Below, in pieces: positions 37,747-49,536 of a stretch of DNA of 64,000 bases. Source of the DNA: Burkholderiales bacterium (GTDB lineage Bacteria; Pseudomonadota; Gammaproteobacteria; Burkholderiales; Burkholderiaceae_C); assembly GCA_028868825.1 (NCBI GenBank), contig JAGWTU010000020.1, positions 1 to 64,000 on the forward strand, in the 5' to 3' direction. The notes beneath the pieces were generated by a model. It did not search any database. It saw only the letters and a list, made by a program, of their open reading frames with translations, and was not told the DNA's origin. Numbering within the stretch: position 1 is the stretch's first letter; each line of letters begins with the position of its first letter. A program made the translations under genes and the position numbers.

Positions 37747-37826
37747 GCGGATTCTCCGGCGATGAACCGGCAGTCTAAATCCGCGCCGCCCGTGGCGTCG
37801 GCCGCGCGCGCGCCGACCATGTCCGC

Positions 37827-38804
37827 TCAGGTCGGAAAGGCGAGGTCGCGCTGCGGTGCGCCCTTGCGCCGCCACAGCCCCGGCGCGACGCCGTAGATGC
37901 TCTTGAAGGCGCGGTTGAACGAGGCCTCGGAGTCGTAGCCGACCGTCTCGGCGACCTGGCTCAGGCTGATGCGCTGGTTGCCGAGCAGGCGCGCCGCCGC
38001 GGCCAGGCGCCAGCGCTTGAGGTACTGCATCGGCGGCATGCCCAGGCGCTCGGTGAAATGCTGGGCCAGCACGCTGCGCGACATGCCGACCTGCAGCGCC
38101 AGCTCTCGCACGGTCCAGCCATGGGCCGGGCTGTCGTGCATCAGGGTCAGGCAACGGCCGATGTGCGGGTCGCGCAGCGCGGCCAGCCAGCCGGTCTGCA
38201 GCGGCGGCAGGGCCTCCAGGTGGCCCCGCAATGCCTCGACGAACAGCGCCTCGGCAACGCGGCCCGCGATGACGCCCGACCCCGGCGGGCCGGCTGCCGC
38301 CTGCTCGAGCGCGTGGGCCACCGATTGCGAGAGCCAGGGACCGTTCGGGCGGCGCGCGATGTTCGTGACCACCAGCTGCGGCAAGGCCAGCATGAGCGGA
38401 TTGGGCACCTGGTGGTCGTAGGCGAACCAGGCGCTGGCGACGTGACAGGCGGCTCCCTGACCGCCGAAGTGACGGGGCGTCAATTCCGGCAGATCGAGCG
38501 TCACCGCGTCCTCGCTGCGCGCCGGTCCCGTTCCGCCGCAGCCCAGGCGGTGCGCCTGACCATGGGGCAGCATCGCGATGTCGCCGTCGCGCAGTTCTTG
38601 CGCGGGCGTGCCCGGCACCTCGATCCAGCACTGCCCCTCGATCACGAGATGGGCGATGACGAGGTGCCGGGCGCCCGGCAGCAGCACCGGCGCCCAGTCC
38701 GCGTCGCTCGGCGCGTCGAGACACCAGGGTGCACCGAATTCGGCGTTGAGAAAGAACGCGCCTTGCAGTCGGATCATCTGCAGCACGTCGGACAGCACGT
38801 CCAT
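37827..38804 (-). CDS. AraC family transcriptional regulator
   Basis: 325 residues. An N-terminal cupin sensor domain (MDVLSDVLQMIRLQGAFF, the AraC-binding-domain opening, with HLVIEGQCW and LPHGQAHRLG) is followed by two helix-turn-helix units at the C-terminus (WTVRELALQVGMSRSVLAQHF and ISLSQVAETVGYDSEASFNRAFK). It matches the cupin_6 AraC group that often regulates redox or short-chain dehydrogenase genes; no target is adjacent. A GAGGGGG box precedes the ATG, and a perfect 12-bp inverted repeat lies 46 bases upstream. Confidence 0.92.
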   Translation of the reverse strand: MDVLSDVLQMIRLQGAFFLNAEFGAPWCLDAPSDADWAPVLLPGARHLVIAHLVIEGQCWIEVPGTPAQELRDGDIAMLPHGQAHRLGCGGTGPARSEDAVTLDLPELTPRHFGGQGAACHVASAWFAYDHQVPNPLMLALPQLVVTNIARRPNGPWLSQSVAHALEQAAAGPPGSGVIAGRVAEALFVEALRGHLEALPPLQTGWLAALRDPHIGRCLTLMHDSPAHGWTVRELALQVGMSRSVLAQHFTERLGMPPMQYLKRWRLAAAARLLGNQRISLSQVAETVGYDSEASFNRAFKSIYGVAPGLWRRKGAPQRDLAFPT

Positions 38805-38849
38805 GACTACCCCCTCGCGAGACGACCGGCTCTTGCGACTCCCGCTTGA

Positions 38850-38876
38850 CGACAGGCCGATGCGATCGGCCTGTCG
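38850..38876. promoter_or_regulatory. Perfect 12-bp inverted repeat upstream of the AraC gene
   Basis: CGACAGGCCGAT (38850-38861) and ATCGGCCTGTCG (38865-38876) flank three bases (GCG). No T-run follows on the minus strand, so a terminator for the upstream xth is not favoured. It is either an operator for the AraC protein or another regulator, or a leader hairpin. The 275-base region between xth and this gene shows no other feature. Confidence 0.5.
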
Positions 38877-39079
38877 GGCGGCGGTGGCATTCCCGGGCTC
38901 GCAGTACGCCGATCCTAGCCATCGACGTCAGTGCTGCGCTGCAAGACCGTGCGTGTTACGGGTCCATCGGGAGCTTCGGCCCCTCAGCGATTCACCGACC
39001 GGACTGTCGACTCAGCGAGATGGTGGTGCTGCCACGGGCCCGTTTCGGGGCGCCGCAGCGCACGCCGATGGCGCGCGAC

Positions 39080-39865
39080 TCAGAGCGTGAAGTCGTAGTC
39101 GATGGTCAGCGGCGCATGGTCGCTGAAGCGCTGCGCGGTGTAGATCTGCTCGCGCCGGGCCTTCGCCGCCAGGCCCGGCGTCGCGAGGTGGTAGTCGATG
39201 CGCCAGCCGACGTTCTTGGCCCGCGCCTGACCGCGGTTGCTCCACCAGGTGTACTGGTCGGGCCGGTCGTTGAGGGTGCGGAAGACGTCGACGAGGCCGC
39301 CGGCCAGCAGCGCTGTCATCCAAGCCCGTTCCTCGGGCAGGAAACCGCTGTTCTTGAGATTGCCCTTCCAGTTCCTGAGGTCGATCTCGTGGTGCGCGAT
39401 GTTGACGTCTCCGACGAGGATGAACTCGCGCTCGGCCTTGAGCTTCATCAGGTGCTTGTGCATGCGGGCCAGGAAGCGGAACTTGGCCGCCTGGCGCTCC
39501 TCGCCGCTCGACCCGCTCGGGAAGTAGCAGCTGATCAGGCTGAGCTTGCGCCGCGCCGTGTCGAAGCGGGTCTCGACCCAGCGCCCTTCGGCGTCGAATT
39601 CCTTCGAACCCCAGCCGACGATGACCTCGCTCGGCGCCTTGCGCGTGTAGATGCCGACGCCCGAGTAGCCCTTCTTCTGCGCCAGATGGAAATGCCCGTT
39701 CATGCCGGCGATGCGATCGAAGCGGCCGGCCAGGTCTTCGGCCTGAGCCTTGACTTCCTGCAGCCCCATACAATCCGCTTCGCTGGCCTCGGCCCAGTCG
39801 ACGAAGCCCTTGGTGGCGGCCGATCGGATGCCGTTGACGTTGAGCGTGATCAGTCGGAAAGCCAA
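39080..39865 (-). CDS. xth: Exodeoxyribonuclease III
   Basis: 261 residues of the endonuclease/exonuclease/phosphatase fold. Motifs are [11 protein letters not shown] (Asn), GLQEVKAQ (catalytic Glu), [24 protein letters not shown] (Asp/Asn pair), [11 protein letters not shown] and [11 protein letters not shown] (catalytic Asp-His). It cuts abasic sites and trims 3' ends in base-excision repair. The start is TTG, with AGGGGG five bases upstream (39871-39876). The pyrE start lies only 21 bases away on the other strand. Confidence 0.95.
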   Translation of the reverse strand: MAFRLITLNVNGIRSAATKGFVDWAEASEADCMGLQEVKAQAEDLAGRFDRIAGMNGHFHLAQKKGYSGVGIYTRKAPSEVIVGWGSKEFDAEGRWVETRFDTARRKLSLISCYFPSGSSGEERQAAKFRFLARMHKHLMKLKAEREFILVGDVNIAHHEIDLRNWKGNLKNSGFLPEERAWMTALLAGGLVDVFRTLNDRPDQYTWWSNRGQARAKNVGWRIDYHLATPGLAAKARREQIYTAQRFSDHAPLTIDYDFTL

Positions 39866-39886
39866 GTAGTCCCCCTAAACCAGACG

Positions 39887-40570
39887 ATGAGCCATACAGC
39901 CGACCCCCTGCTGGCGCAAGAGTTCGTGCAGTTCGCGGTCGAATCCGGCGTGTTGCGGTTCGGCGAGTTCAGGACCAAGGCCGGTCGGCTCTCGCCCTAT
40001 TTCTTCAATGCCGGTTTGTTCTGCGACGGCGCCAGGCTGGGCCGCCTGGCCGAATTCTATGCAAGGCGGCTGCTCGCCGCAGGCGCCGACGTGCCCGCGT
40101 TCGACCTTCTGTTCGGTCCCGCCTACAAGGGCATCACGCTGGCCTCGGCGCTGGCCGTCGAGCTCGCGCGCCGCGGCCGCAACATCGGCTTCGCGTACAA
40201 CCGCAAGGAAGCCAAGGACCATGGCGAGGGCGGCACGCTCGTCGGCGCGCCGGTCGCCGGCCGCGTGCTCATCGTCGACGACGTGATCTCGGCCGGCACC
40301 TCGGTGCGCGAGTCGCTGACGCTGATCGCCGGCGCCGGCGCGCAGGCCGCCGGCGTCGCGATCGCGCTCGACCGCCAGGAGCGCGCGACCGAGGACGGCC
40401 GCGACGCGCCCTGGAGCGCCGTGCAGTTCGTGACCCGCGAGTTCGGCCTGCGCGTGGCTGCCATCGCGACGCTCGACGACCTGCTGCAGTACCTGCGCGC
40501 CAGCGGCGACGCCGCGGTGGCGGCCCATGCGGCGCCGGTCCAGGCCTATCGCGACCGCTACGGAGTCTGA
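39887..40570 (+). CDS. pyrE: Orotate phosphoribosyltransferase
   Basis: 227 residues. It has [43 protein letters not shown] and the PRPP-binding loop [17 protein letters not shown]. It joins orotate to PRPP in pyrimidine synthesis. No Shine-Dalgarno sequence precedes the ATG. The divergent xth gene starts 21 bases upstream, so its promoter must lie within xth coding DNA or overlap it. The DUF4124 gene follows immediately. Confidence 0.97.
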   Translation: MSHTADPLLAQEFVQFAVESGVLRFGEFRTKAGRLSPYFFNAGLFCDGARLGRLAEFYARRLLAAGADVPAFDLLFGPAYKGITLASALAVELARRGRNIGFAYNRKEAKDHGEGGTLVGAPVAGRVLIVDDVISAGTSVRESLTLIAGAGAQAAGVAIALDRQERATEDGRDAPWSAVQFVTREFGLRVAAIATLDDLLQYLRASGDAAVAAHAAPVQAYRDRYGV

Positions 40571-41260
40571 ATGGCGGCGCTGCGATCGAGGCTCGTCCCG
40601 ATGCTGCTGCTCTTGGCGGCGGCGCTGCCCTGTGCCGCGCAGCAGGGCCCGGCCGCGTCGACGGCGATCTACAGCTGCGTCGACGCCTCGGGCAGGCGCC
40701 TGACCTCGGATCGCCCGATCGCCGAATGCACGACGCGCGAGCAGCGCCTGCTCAACCGCGACGGCTCCTTGCGCGCGATCATCCCGCCGACCCTGACGGC
40801 CGAGGAGCGCGCCGAGAAGGAAGCGCGCCTGCGCGCGGCCGAGGCGGCGCGGGTGGCGCAGGCCGATGCGGTGCGGCGCGACCGCAACCTGCTCGCGCGC
40901 TACCCCAACGAGGCCTCGCACAACCGCGCCCGCGAGGCGGCGCTGGACACCGCGCGCGCCGCCGCCAAGTCGAGCGAGGAGCGGCTGCGCGGCCTCACCG
41001 CCGAGCGCAAGCCGCTGCTCGACGAGGCCGAGTTCTACCAGGGCAAGCCCTTGCCGGCGAAGCTGCGCTCGGCGCTCGACGCCAACGACGCCGCGGTCGA
41101 AGCCCAGCGCGCGGCGATGGTCAACCAGCAGGCCGAGATGGCGCGCATCAACGCCTTCTACGATGCCGAGCTCGAACGCCTGCGCCGCCTCTGGAGCGGT
41201 GCACCGGCGGGTTCGCTGGGGCCGCTGCCGGTCACCTCCAGCGTGCGCGGCCCGAAGTAG
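40571..41260 (+). CDS. Exported DUF4124 domain protein
   Basis: 229 residues beginning directly after the pyrE stop. A signal peptide (LVPMLLLLAAALPCAAQ) is followed by the DUF4124 motif AIYSCVDASGRRLTSDRPI with two cysteines, then a long charged helical region (about 75-210) rich in Ala, Arg and Glu that looks like a coiled coil. It should be periplasmic. The function of the domain is unknown. The pyrE-DUF4124 pairing is common in Burkholderiales as far as I recall. Confidence 0.85.
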   Translation: MAALRSRLVPMLLLLAAALPCAAQQGPAASTAIYSCVDASGRRLTSDRPIAECTTREQRLLNRDGSLRAIIPPTLTAEERAEKEARLRAAEAARVAQADAVRRDRNLLARYPNEASHNRAREAALDTARAAAKSSEERLRGLTAERKPLLDEAEFYQGKPLPAKLRSALDANDAAVEAQRAAMVNQQAEMARINAFYDAELERLRRLWSGAPAGSLGPLPVTSSVRGPK

Positions 41261-41300
41261 CCGCGCCGCCCGCCGCCGCGATGCGCCGCGGCGCGTGGAT

Positions 41301-42749
<1,449 letters not shown>

Positions 42750-42754
42750 GGCGT

Positions 42755-44266
42755 TCAGAACCCCGGGGGCGTGCGGAGGTGGAAATCGGTCGCCTGCTGC
42801 AGCGCTTGCGCCGCGTGCAGCAGGGTCGCCTCGTCGAAATAGTTGCCGATCAGCTGCAGGCCCACGGGCATGCCCTCGGCGCCGAAGCCGGCCGGCACGC
42901 TCATCCCCGGCAGGCCGGCCAGGCTCGCCGGCAGCGTGAAGATGTCGGCCAGGTAGTTCGCGAGCGGGTCGTCGGCCTGCTCGCCGATCTTCCACGCCAC
43001 GCTCGGCGCGACCGGGCCGGCAATGACGTCGCAGTCCCTGAAGCAGGCCTGGAAGTCGTCGGCGATCATGCGGCGCAGCTTCTGCGCCTGCAGGTAATAG
43101 GCGTCGTAATAGCCGTGCGAGAGCACGTAGGTGCCGATCATGATGCGGCGCTTGACCTCGGCACCGAAGCCTTCGGCGCGGGTCTTGCGATACATGTCGT
43201 GCAGGTCGCCATATTGCGCCGCGCGATGGCCGTAGCGCACGCCGTCGTAGCGGCCGAGATTCGAGCTCGCCTCGGCCGGCGCGATGATGTAGTAAACGGG
43301 AATCGAGAGCTGGGTGCGCGGCAGGCTCACGTCGACGAGCGTGGCGCCGAGCTTTTCGAGCTCGGCCAGCGCGGCGCGCGTCGCCGCGGCCACATCGGCG
43401 GCCAGTCCGGCGGGGAAGAACTCACGCGGCAGGCCGATGCGCAGGCCCTGCAGCGGTCGCGCGGCATTGGCCGAAGCGGCCGCCGCGGCACGTGCGGCGA
43501 CCTCGGCGCGGCGCGCGCGGTACGGCGCCGGGTCGACGCTGGTGGCGTCGCGGGCATCGAAACCGACCATCGCGTCGAGCAGCAGCGCGCAGTCCTCGGC
43601 GCTGCGCGCCAGCGGCCCGGCCTGGTCGAGGCTGCTCGCGAAGGCGATCATGCCGTAGCGCGAGCACAGGCCGTAGGTCGGCTTGATGCCGGTGACGCCG
43701 GTGAAGCTCGCCGGCTGGCGGATCGAGCCGCCGGTGTCGGTGCCGGTGGCCGCCGGCACCAGGCGCGCCGCCACCGCAGCCGCCGAGCCGCCCGACGAGC
43801 CGCCGGGCACGCGCTCGCGGTTCCAGGGGTTGCGCACCGGGCCGTAGGCCGAGTTCTCGTTCGTCGATCCCATCGCGAACTCGTCGCAGTTGAGCTTGCC
43901 CAGCGTCACCGTGCCCGCGGCCTCGAGCCGCGCGACGACATCGGCGTCGAACGGGCTGGCGTAGCCGGCGAGCATCTTCGAGCCGGCTGTCGACGCCAGG
44001 CCGCTGCGCGCGTGGTCGGTGACGAAGATGTCCTTGTGCGCGATCGGCACGCCCGTGAGCGGGCCCGCCTGGCCGGCGGCGATCGCCGCGTCGGCGCGCC
44101 GCGCCGAGGCCAGCGCCGCCTCGGGGTTCGTCGCCAGGAAGGCGCCGAGGTCGGCGGCGCGCGCTATCGCCGCGAGTGACGCCTGCGTGACCTCGACGCT
44201 CGACACCTGGCGCGCCGCCAGCGCCCGCGCGAGCCCCGCCACGCCCAGTTCTTGCAACTGTTTCAT
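42755..44266 (-). CDS. gatA: Asp-tRNA(Asn)/Glu-tRNA(Gln) amidotransferase subunit A
   Basis: 503 residues. The amidase signature catalytic triad is visible: Lys78 (IAHKDIF), Ser157 ([10 protein letters not shown]) and Ser181 ([12 protein letters not shown]). It releases ammonia from glutamine and passes it to GatB. It begins in an ATGA overlap with gatC. Confidence 0.97.
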   Translation of the reverse strand: MKQLQELGVAGLARALAARQVSSVEVTQASLAAIARAADLGAFLATNPEAALASARRADAAIAAGQAGPLTGVPIAHKDIFVTDHARSGLASTAGSKMLAGYASPFDADVVARLEAAGTVTLGKLNCDEFAMGSTNENSAYGPVRNPWNRERVPGGSSGGSAAAVAARLVPAATGTDTGGSIRQPASFTGVTGIKPTYGLCSRYGMIAFASSLDQAGPLARSAEDCALLLDAMVGFDARDATSVDPAPYRARRAEVAARAAAAASANAARPLQGLRIGLPREFFPAGLAADVAAATRAALAELEKLGATLVDVSLPRTQLSIPVYYIIAPAEASSNLGRYDGVRYGHRAAQYGDLHDMYRKTRAEGFGAEVKRRIMIGTYVLSHGYYDAYYLQAQKLRRMIADDFQACFRDCDVIAGPVAPSVAWKIGEQADDPLANYLADIFTLPASLAGLPGMSVPAGFGAEGMPVGLQLIGNYFDEATLLHAAQALQQATDFHLRTPPGF

Positions 44267-44562
44267 TCGATCACCTTGGGCACCAGGAACAGGCCGTCCT
44301 CGACCGCGGGGGCGCTGCGCTGGTTCGCCTCGCGCCGGTCGGGCTCGGTGACGGCGTCGTCGCGCAGCCGCAGCGCCACCGCCTGCACGGCCGACAGCGG
44401 CGTGTACAGCGGCTCGACGCCGCGCGTCTCGACGGCACGCATCTGCTCGACGATGCCGAAGAAGCCGTTGAGCTGTTCGAGCATCGTCGCCTGTTCGGTG
44501 GCGGAGAGTTCGAGCCGCGCCAGATGCGCGATGCGGCTCACGTCCTGCGGGGTCAGGGCCAT
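44263..44562 (-). CDS. gatC: Asp-tRNA(Asn)/Glu-tRNA(Gln) amidotransferase subunit C
   Basis: 99 residues, the normal GatC size, with the typical opening [18 protein letters not shown] and the belt-like proline and acidic tail ending in FLVPKVIE. It stabilises the GatAB pair. First gene of gatCAB; faces mreB across 290 bases that hold a TATTAT (44642-44647) but no clearly spaced -35. Confidence 0.95.
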   Translation of the reverse strand: MALTPQDVSRIAHLARLELSATEQATMLEQLNGFFGIVEQMRAVETRGVEPLYTPLSAVQAVALRLRDDAVTEPDRREANQRSAPAVEDGLFLVPKVIE

Positions 44563-44741
44563 GGTCTGTTCTGGGGTGGCGGAGGGCCCCGGAATGCCGC
44601 AAAAAGCAGCATCGGGAACCGATCGCGAGGGTTGGATACGTTATTATCCCCGGTTACCCGCATGCCCCGAGGCGCAGCGGCTGCGGCGGGTGGTCCGACG
44701 CAGTGCAAGCCGCGCGGCAATCGGACCCGACACCCCCTTAA

Positions 44742-45899
<1,158 letters not shown>

Positions 45900-45926
45900 C
45901 GGCGCGCTGAGCGCCGCAGGCCTGCC

Positions 45927-46865
45927 ATGCCCCTGGGCACGCTGGACCGCACGCCGCCCCCCTTCTTCCGCCAGGGCCCCTCGGCGCTGACGAAGCTGGT
46001 GTTCTTCTCGGCGCTGGCGATCTTCCTGATGGTCGCCGACCTGCGCTTCAAGTTCGTCGGCCCGCTGCGTTCGACACTCGCCGTGGCGTTGCTGCCGGCG
46101 CAGCGCGCGCTGGCGGTGCCGATCGAGATCGCCCAGGGCGGCGGCGAATACCTCGGCGGCCTGCACCAGGCACTGGCAACCGAGCGCACGATCGAGCAGC
46201 GCATGGTCGCGCAGTCGGCACAGGCCCAGCGCGCCGGCGCGCTCGAGCGCGAGAACGCGCGGCTGCGCGCGCTGCTCACGCTCAAGCCGGCGCTGGCGGT
46301 GCGCTCGCAGCCGGCCGAGATCCTCTACGAGGCCGCCGACCCCTATTCGCGCAAGGTCGTGATCGACCGCGGCACGGCGCAGGGCGTCGTCGCCGGCGCG
46401 CCGGTGCTGACCGAGAAGGGCGTGCTCGGCCAGGTCACCCATGTCTATGCGCTGACCTCGGAGGTCACGGTGCTGACCGACAAGGACGCCGCGATCCCGG
46501 TCATCAACACCCGCACCCAGCAGCGCGGCGCGGCCTTCGGCGGCCTCGGCGGCGGCCAGATGGAGCTGCGCTTCGTCTCGGCCAATGCCGACGTGCAGGT
46601 CGGCGACGCGCTCGAGACCGGCGGCCTCGACGGCGTCTACCCGCCGGGACTGGCGGTGGCGCATGTGACCGGGGTCGACCGCCGCGTCGAATCGGGTTTC
46701 GCGCACATCGTGCTCAAGCCCGACGCCGACCCCGATGGCGTGCGCCAGGTGCTGGTGCTCGAGCCGCTGTCGCTGCAGCTGCCGCCGCGGCCGGCCGCGG
46801 TCGCCGAGCCCAAGCCCGCGCGCGTGATCAATGCGCCGGGGCAGAAGGGGGCTTCGGCGCCATGA
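45927..46865 (+). CDS. mreC: Rod-shape protein MreC
   Basis: 312 residues: one membrane helix (LVFFSALAIFLMVADL) near residue 25, a coiled coil (about 75-115) and the two-lobed beta domain with DPYSRKVVIDRGTAQGV, VLTEKGVLGQV and YPPGLAVAHVTGV. It links MreB to the periplasmic PBP2-RodA synthase. A variable, proline-rich tail ends at PGQKGASAP. Confidence 0.96.
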   Translation: MPLGTLDRTPPPFFRQGPSALTKLVFFSALAIFLMVADLRFKFVGPLRSTLAVALLPAQRALAVPIEIAQGGGEYLGGLHQALATERTIEQRMVAQSAQAQRAGALERENARLRALLTLKPALAVRSQPAEILYEAADPYSRKVVIDRGTAQGVVAGAPVLTEKGVLGQVTHVYALTSEVTVLTDKDAAIPVINTRTQQRGAAFGGLGGGQMELRFVSANADVQVGDALETGGLDGVYPPGLAVAHVTGVDRRVESGFAHIVLKPDADPDGVRQVLVLEPLSLQLPPRPAAVAEPKPARVINAPGQKGASAP

Positions 46866-46890
46866 TCATGCTGAACCTGGAGCACGCGTC

Positions 46891-47412
46891 ATGATCATGC
46901 CGCGGGGCACCGACCAGCTGCTGCTGCCGGTCAACCCGATCTTCATCGCCTTCACGCTGATGGCGGCGCTGGCGGTGAACCTGCTGCCGCTCGGGCGCCA
47001 GCCGGCGATGCCCGATCTGCTGGCGCTCGTGCTCGTGTTCTGGAACGTCCATCAGCCGCGCCGCGTCGGCGTCGGCTGGGCCTTCGTCTTCGGCCTCGTG
47101 ATGGACGTGCACCAGGGCGCGCTGCTCGGCCAGCATGCGCTGTCGTATACGCTGCTGAGCTATGCGGCGATCTCGATCCACCGCCGCCTGCTGTGGTTCG
47201 GCGTCTTCGGCCAGGCGCTGCAGATCCTGCCGGTGTTCTTCGCCGTCCACCTCGTGACGCTGGCCGCCAGGCTGATCGCCGGCGGCATGTTCCCCGGCTG
47301 GTCGATGCTGATCGCGCCGCTGCTCGAGGCGGCGCTGTGGCCGCTGGCGACGATGCTGCTGCTGGCGCCGCAGCGCCGTGCCCCCGATCCGGACCGGAAC
47401 CGACCGCTGTGA
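46891..47412 (+). CDS. mreD: Rod-shape membrane protein MreD
   Basis: 173 residues with about five membrane helices from the ATG at 46891 (an in-frame ATG at 46897 is possible; GGAG at 46878-46881 favours the former). The marks are PNPxF-like NPIFIAFTLMAAL, MPDLLALVLVFWNVHQPRRVG and FGLVMDVHQGALLGQHAL. Part of the elongasome. Its stop overlaps the mrdA GTG start (GTGA). Confidence 0.93.
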   Translation: MIMPRGTDQLLLPVNPIFIAFTLMAALAVNLLPLGRQPAMPDLLALVLVFWNVHQPRRVGVGWAFVFGLVMDVHQGALLGQHALSYTLLSYAAISIHRRLLWFGVFGQALQILPVFFAVHLVTLAARLIAGGMFPGWSMLIAPLLEAALWPLATMLLLAPQRRAPDPDRNRPL

Positions 47413-49460
47413 CCGAACTCAAGGACCTCGGACAGGAACTCGGGCGTTTCCGCGCCCGCATCCTGGCCGCCGCCGCCTTCGTGCTGCTGGCCTTCGGGCT
47501 GCTCGCCGCGCGCCTCGTCTACCTGCAGGTGTTCCGCCACGCCGAGCTGGCCACGCAGGCCGAGAACAACCGCATCGCCGTCGTCCCCATCGTCCCCAAT
47601 CGCGGCCTCATCGTCGACCGCAACGGCGTCGTGCTGGCGACCAACTATTCCGCCTACACGCTCGAGATCTCGCAGCAGCGCATGCGCGACGCCGGCACCG
47701 ACCTCGACCGCCTCGTCGACGACCTCGCCTCGGTGGTGACGATCGAGCCCAAGGACCGGCGCCGCTTCAAGCAGCTGCGCGACGAGCTCAAGGGCGCCGA
47801 CTCGCTGCCGATCCGCACCCGGCTGAGCGATGAGGAGGTGGCGCGCTTCACGGCCCAGCGCTTCCGATTCCCCGGCGTCGACGTCAAGGCGCGGTTGTTC
47901 CGCAGCTACCCGCTGGGCGATGTCGCTGCCCATGTGCTGGGCTACATCGGCCGCATCAACCAGTCCGAGAAGGACGACATGGCCGACTGGGACGAGGCCG
48001 ACCAGGGCAACTACAAGGGCACCGAATACATCGGCAAGCTCGGCATCGAGCAGAGCTACGAGCGCGAGCTGCACGGCAAGGCCGGCTTCGAGGAGGTCGA
48101 GACGAGCGCCGGCGGCCGCGCCGTGCGCCGCCTCAGCAGCCATCCGCCGACGCCGGGCGACAAGATCGTGCTGTCGATCGACGTCAAGCTGCAGAAGCTC
48201 GTCGAGGAGCTCTACGGCGACCGCCGCGGCGCGCTGGTGGCGATCGACCCGCGCAACGGCGAGGTGCTGGCCTTCGTCAGCAAGCCGACCTTCGACCCCA
48301 ACCTGTTCGTCGACGGCATCGACGTCGAGAGCTGGCGCGAGCTCAACGAGAGCATCGACCGGCCGCTGCTCAACCGCGCGCTGCGCGGCACCTATCCGCC
48401 GGGTTCGACCTACAAGCCCTTCATGGCGCTGGCGGCGCTGAACACCGGCACGCGCTCGCCGGCGACGCTGATCAACGACCCCGGCTTCTTCATGTTCGGC
48501 GGCCGCCGCTTCGGCAGCCCGGAGAACGAGCGCGGCGGCATCATGAACATGCGGCGCGCCATCGTCGAGTCGAGCAATGTCTACTTCTACACGCTGGCCA
48601 ACGAGATGGGCGTCGACCTCATCCACGACCAGCTGGAACCGATGGGCTTCGGCCGCAAGACCGGCATCGACCTCGAGGGCGAGGTCACCGGCGACCTGCC
48701 GTCCACCGAGTGGAAGCGCCGCAAGTACAAGCGGCCCGAGCAGCAGCGCTGGTATGCCGGCGAGACGATCTCGCTGGGCATCGGCCAGGGCTACAACAAC
48801 TTCACGATGCTGCAGGAGGCGACGGCGCTGGCGACGCTGGTCACCGGCGGCCAGCGCTACAAGCCGCGCGTGGTGCGCGAGATCGACGACGCCATCACCG
48901 GCCAGGTGCAGCGCGTCGCCGGCGATGCGTTGCCGCCGCTGCCGTTCAAGCCCGAGGACGTCGCGGTGGTGCTCGATGCGCTGCACGGCGTCACCATCGA
49001 GGGCACCTCGCGCGTCGAATTCGCCGGCGCCGGCTACGCCAGCGGCGGCAAGACCGGGACGGCGCAGGCCGTGGGCGTGCGCGCCAACGAGAAATACAAC
49101 GCCGCCAAGCTCGAGGAGCACAAGCGCGACCACGCGCTGTACATCGCGGTGGCGCCGATCGACCACCCGACCGTCGTGCTGGCGATGATCGTCGAGAACG
49201 CCGGCTGGGGCGCCGATGCGGCAGCGCCGATCGCGCGCCGCGTCTTCGACTATCTGCTGCTGGGCCAGTACCCGAGCGAGGAGGACATCGCCGCGGTGCA
49301 GGAAGGCAAGGGCAAGGCGCCGGTCGGCACGCCGCGGCGCGCCGCCGACGTGCCGTTGACGCCGACCGACCTCGCCGCGGTCGCCGCGGCGACGCCCGCG
49401 TCGGCAGCCGCATCCGCGCCGAGAATCGGCGCCACCGGCGCCGTGGCCTTGGCGCGATGA
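47409..49460 (+). CDS. mrdA: Penicillin-binding protein 2
   Basis: 683 residues from a GTG overlapping the mreD stop. One membrane helix near residue 25 (ILAAAAFVLLAFGLLAARLVYLQV) is followed by a pedestal domain and a transpeptidase domain with Ser333-Thr-Tyr-Lys, SSN in VESSNVYFY, and KTGT in ASGGKTGTAQ. It cross-links peptidoglycan during side-wall growth together with RodA. The tail after about residue 630 is alanine-rich and low in complexity. A repeat element separates it from rodA. Confidence 0.97.
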   Translation: MTELKDLGQELGRFRARILAAAAFVLLAFGLLAARLVYLQVFRHAELATQAENNRIAVVPIVPNRGLIVDRNGVVLATNYSAYTLEISQQRMRDAGTDLDRLVDDLASVVTIEPKDRRRFKQLRDELKGADSLPIRTRLSDEEVARFTAQRFRFPGVDVKARLFRSYPLGDVAAHVLGYIGRINQSEKDDMADWDEADQGNYKGTEYIGKLGIEQSYERELHGKAGFEEVETSAGGRAVRRLSSHPPTPGDKIVLSIDVKLQKLVEELYGDRRGALVAIDPRNGEVLAFVSKPTFDPNLFVDGIDVESWRELNESIDRPLLNRALRGTYPPGSTYKPFMALAALNTGTRSPATLINDPGFFMFGGRRFGSPENERGGIMNMRRAIVESSNVYFYTLANEMGVDLIHDQLEPMGFGRKTGIDLEGEVTGDLPSTEWKRRKYKRPEQQRWYAGETISLGIGQGYNNFTMLQEATALATLVTGGQRYKPRVVREIDDAITGQVQRVAGDALPPLPFKPEDVAVVLDALHGVTIEGTSRVEFAGAGYASGGKTGTAQAVGVRANEKYNAAKLEEHKRDHALYIAVAPIDHPTVVLAMIVENAGWGADAAAPIARRVFDYLLLGQYPSEEDIAAVQEGKGKAPVGTPRRAADVPLTPTDLAAVAAATPASAAASAPRIGATGAVALAR

Positions 49461-49533
49461 AGCCCCCACGCTCACTTCGTTCGCTGCCCCCCAAGGGGGC
49501 TTTCAGTACCTTCGGAACGGCCGGGCGGTACTG
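49461..49533 (+). repeat. Intergenic repeat element between mrdA and rodA
   Basis: The segment AGCCCCCACGCTCACTTCG followed by TTCGCTGCCCCCCAAGGGGGC resembles a short interspersed sequence that I recall seeing in many copies in Comamonadaceae and Rubrivivax-type genomes. GCCCCC/GGGGGC (about 49486-49500) makes a tight stem. CAGTACC (49504-49510) and GGTACTG (49527-49533) make a second stem that ends three bases before the rodA start. Only one copy is in this window, so the multi-copy claim rests on memory. Confidence 0.55.
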
Positions 49534-49536
49534 AAG

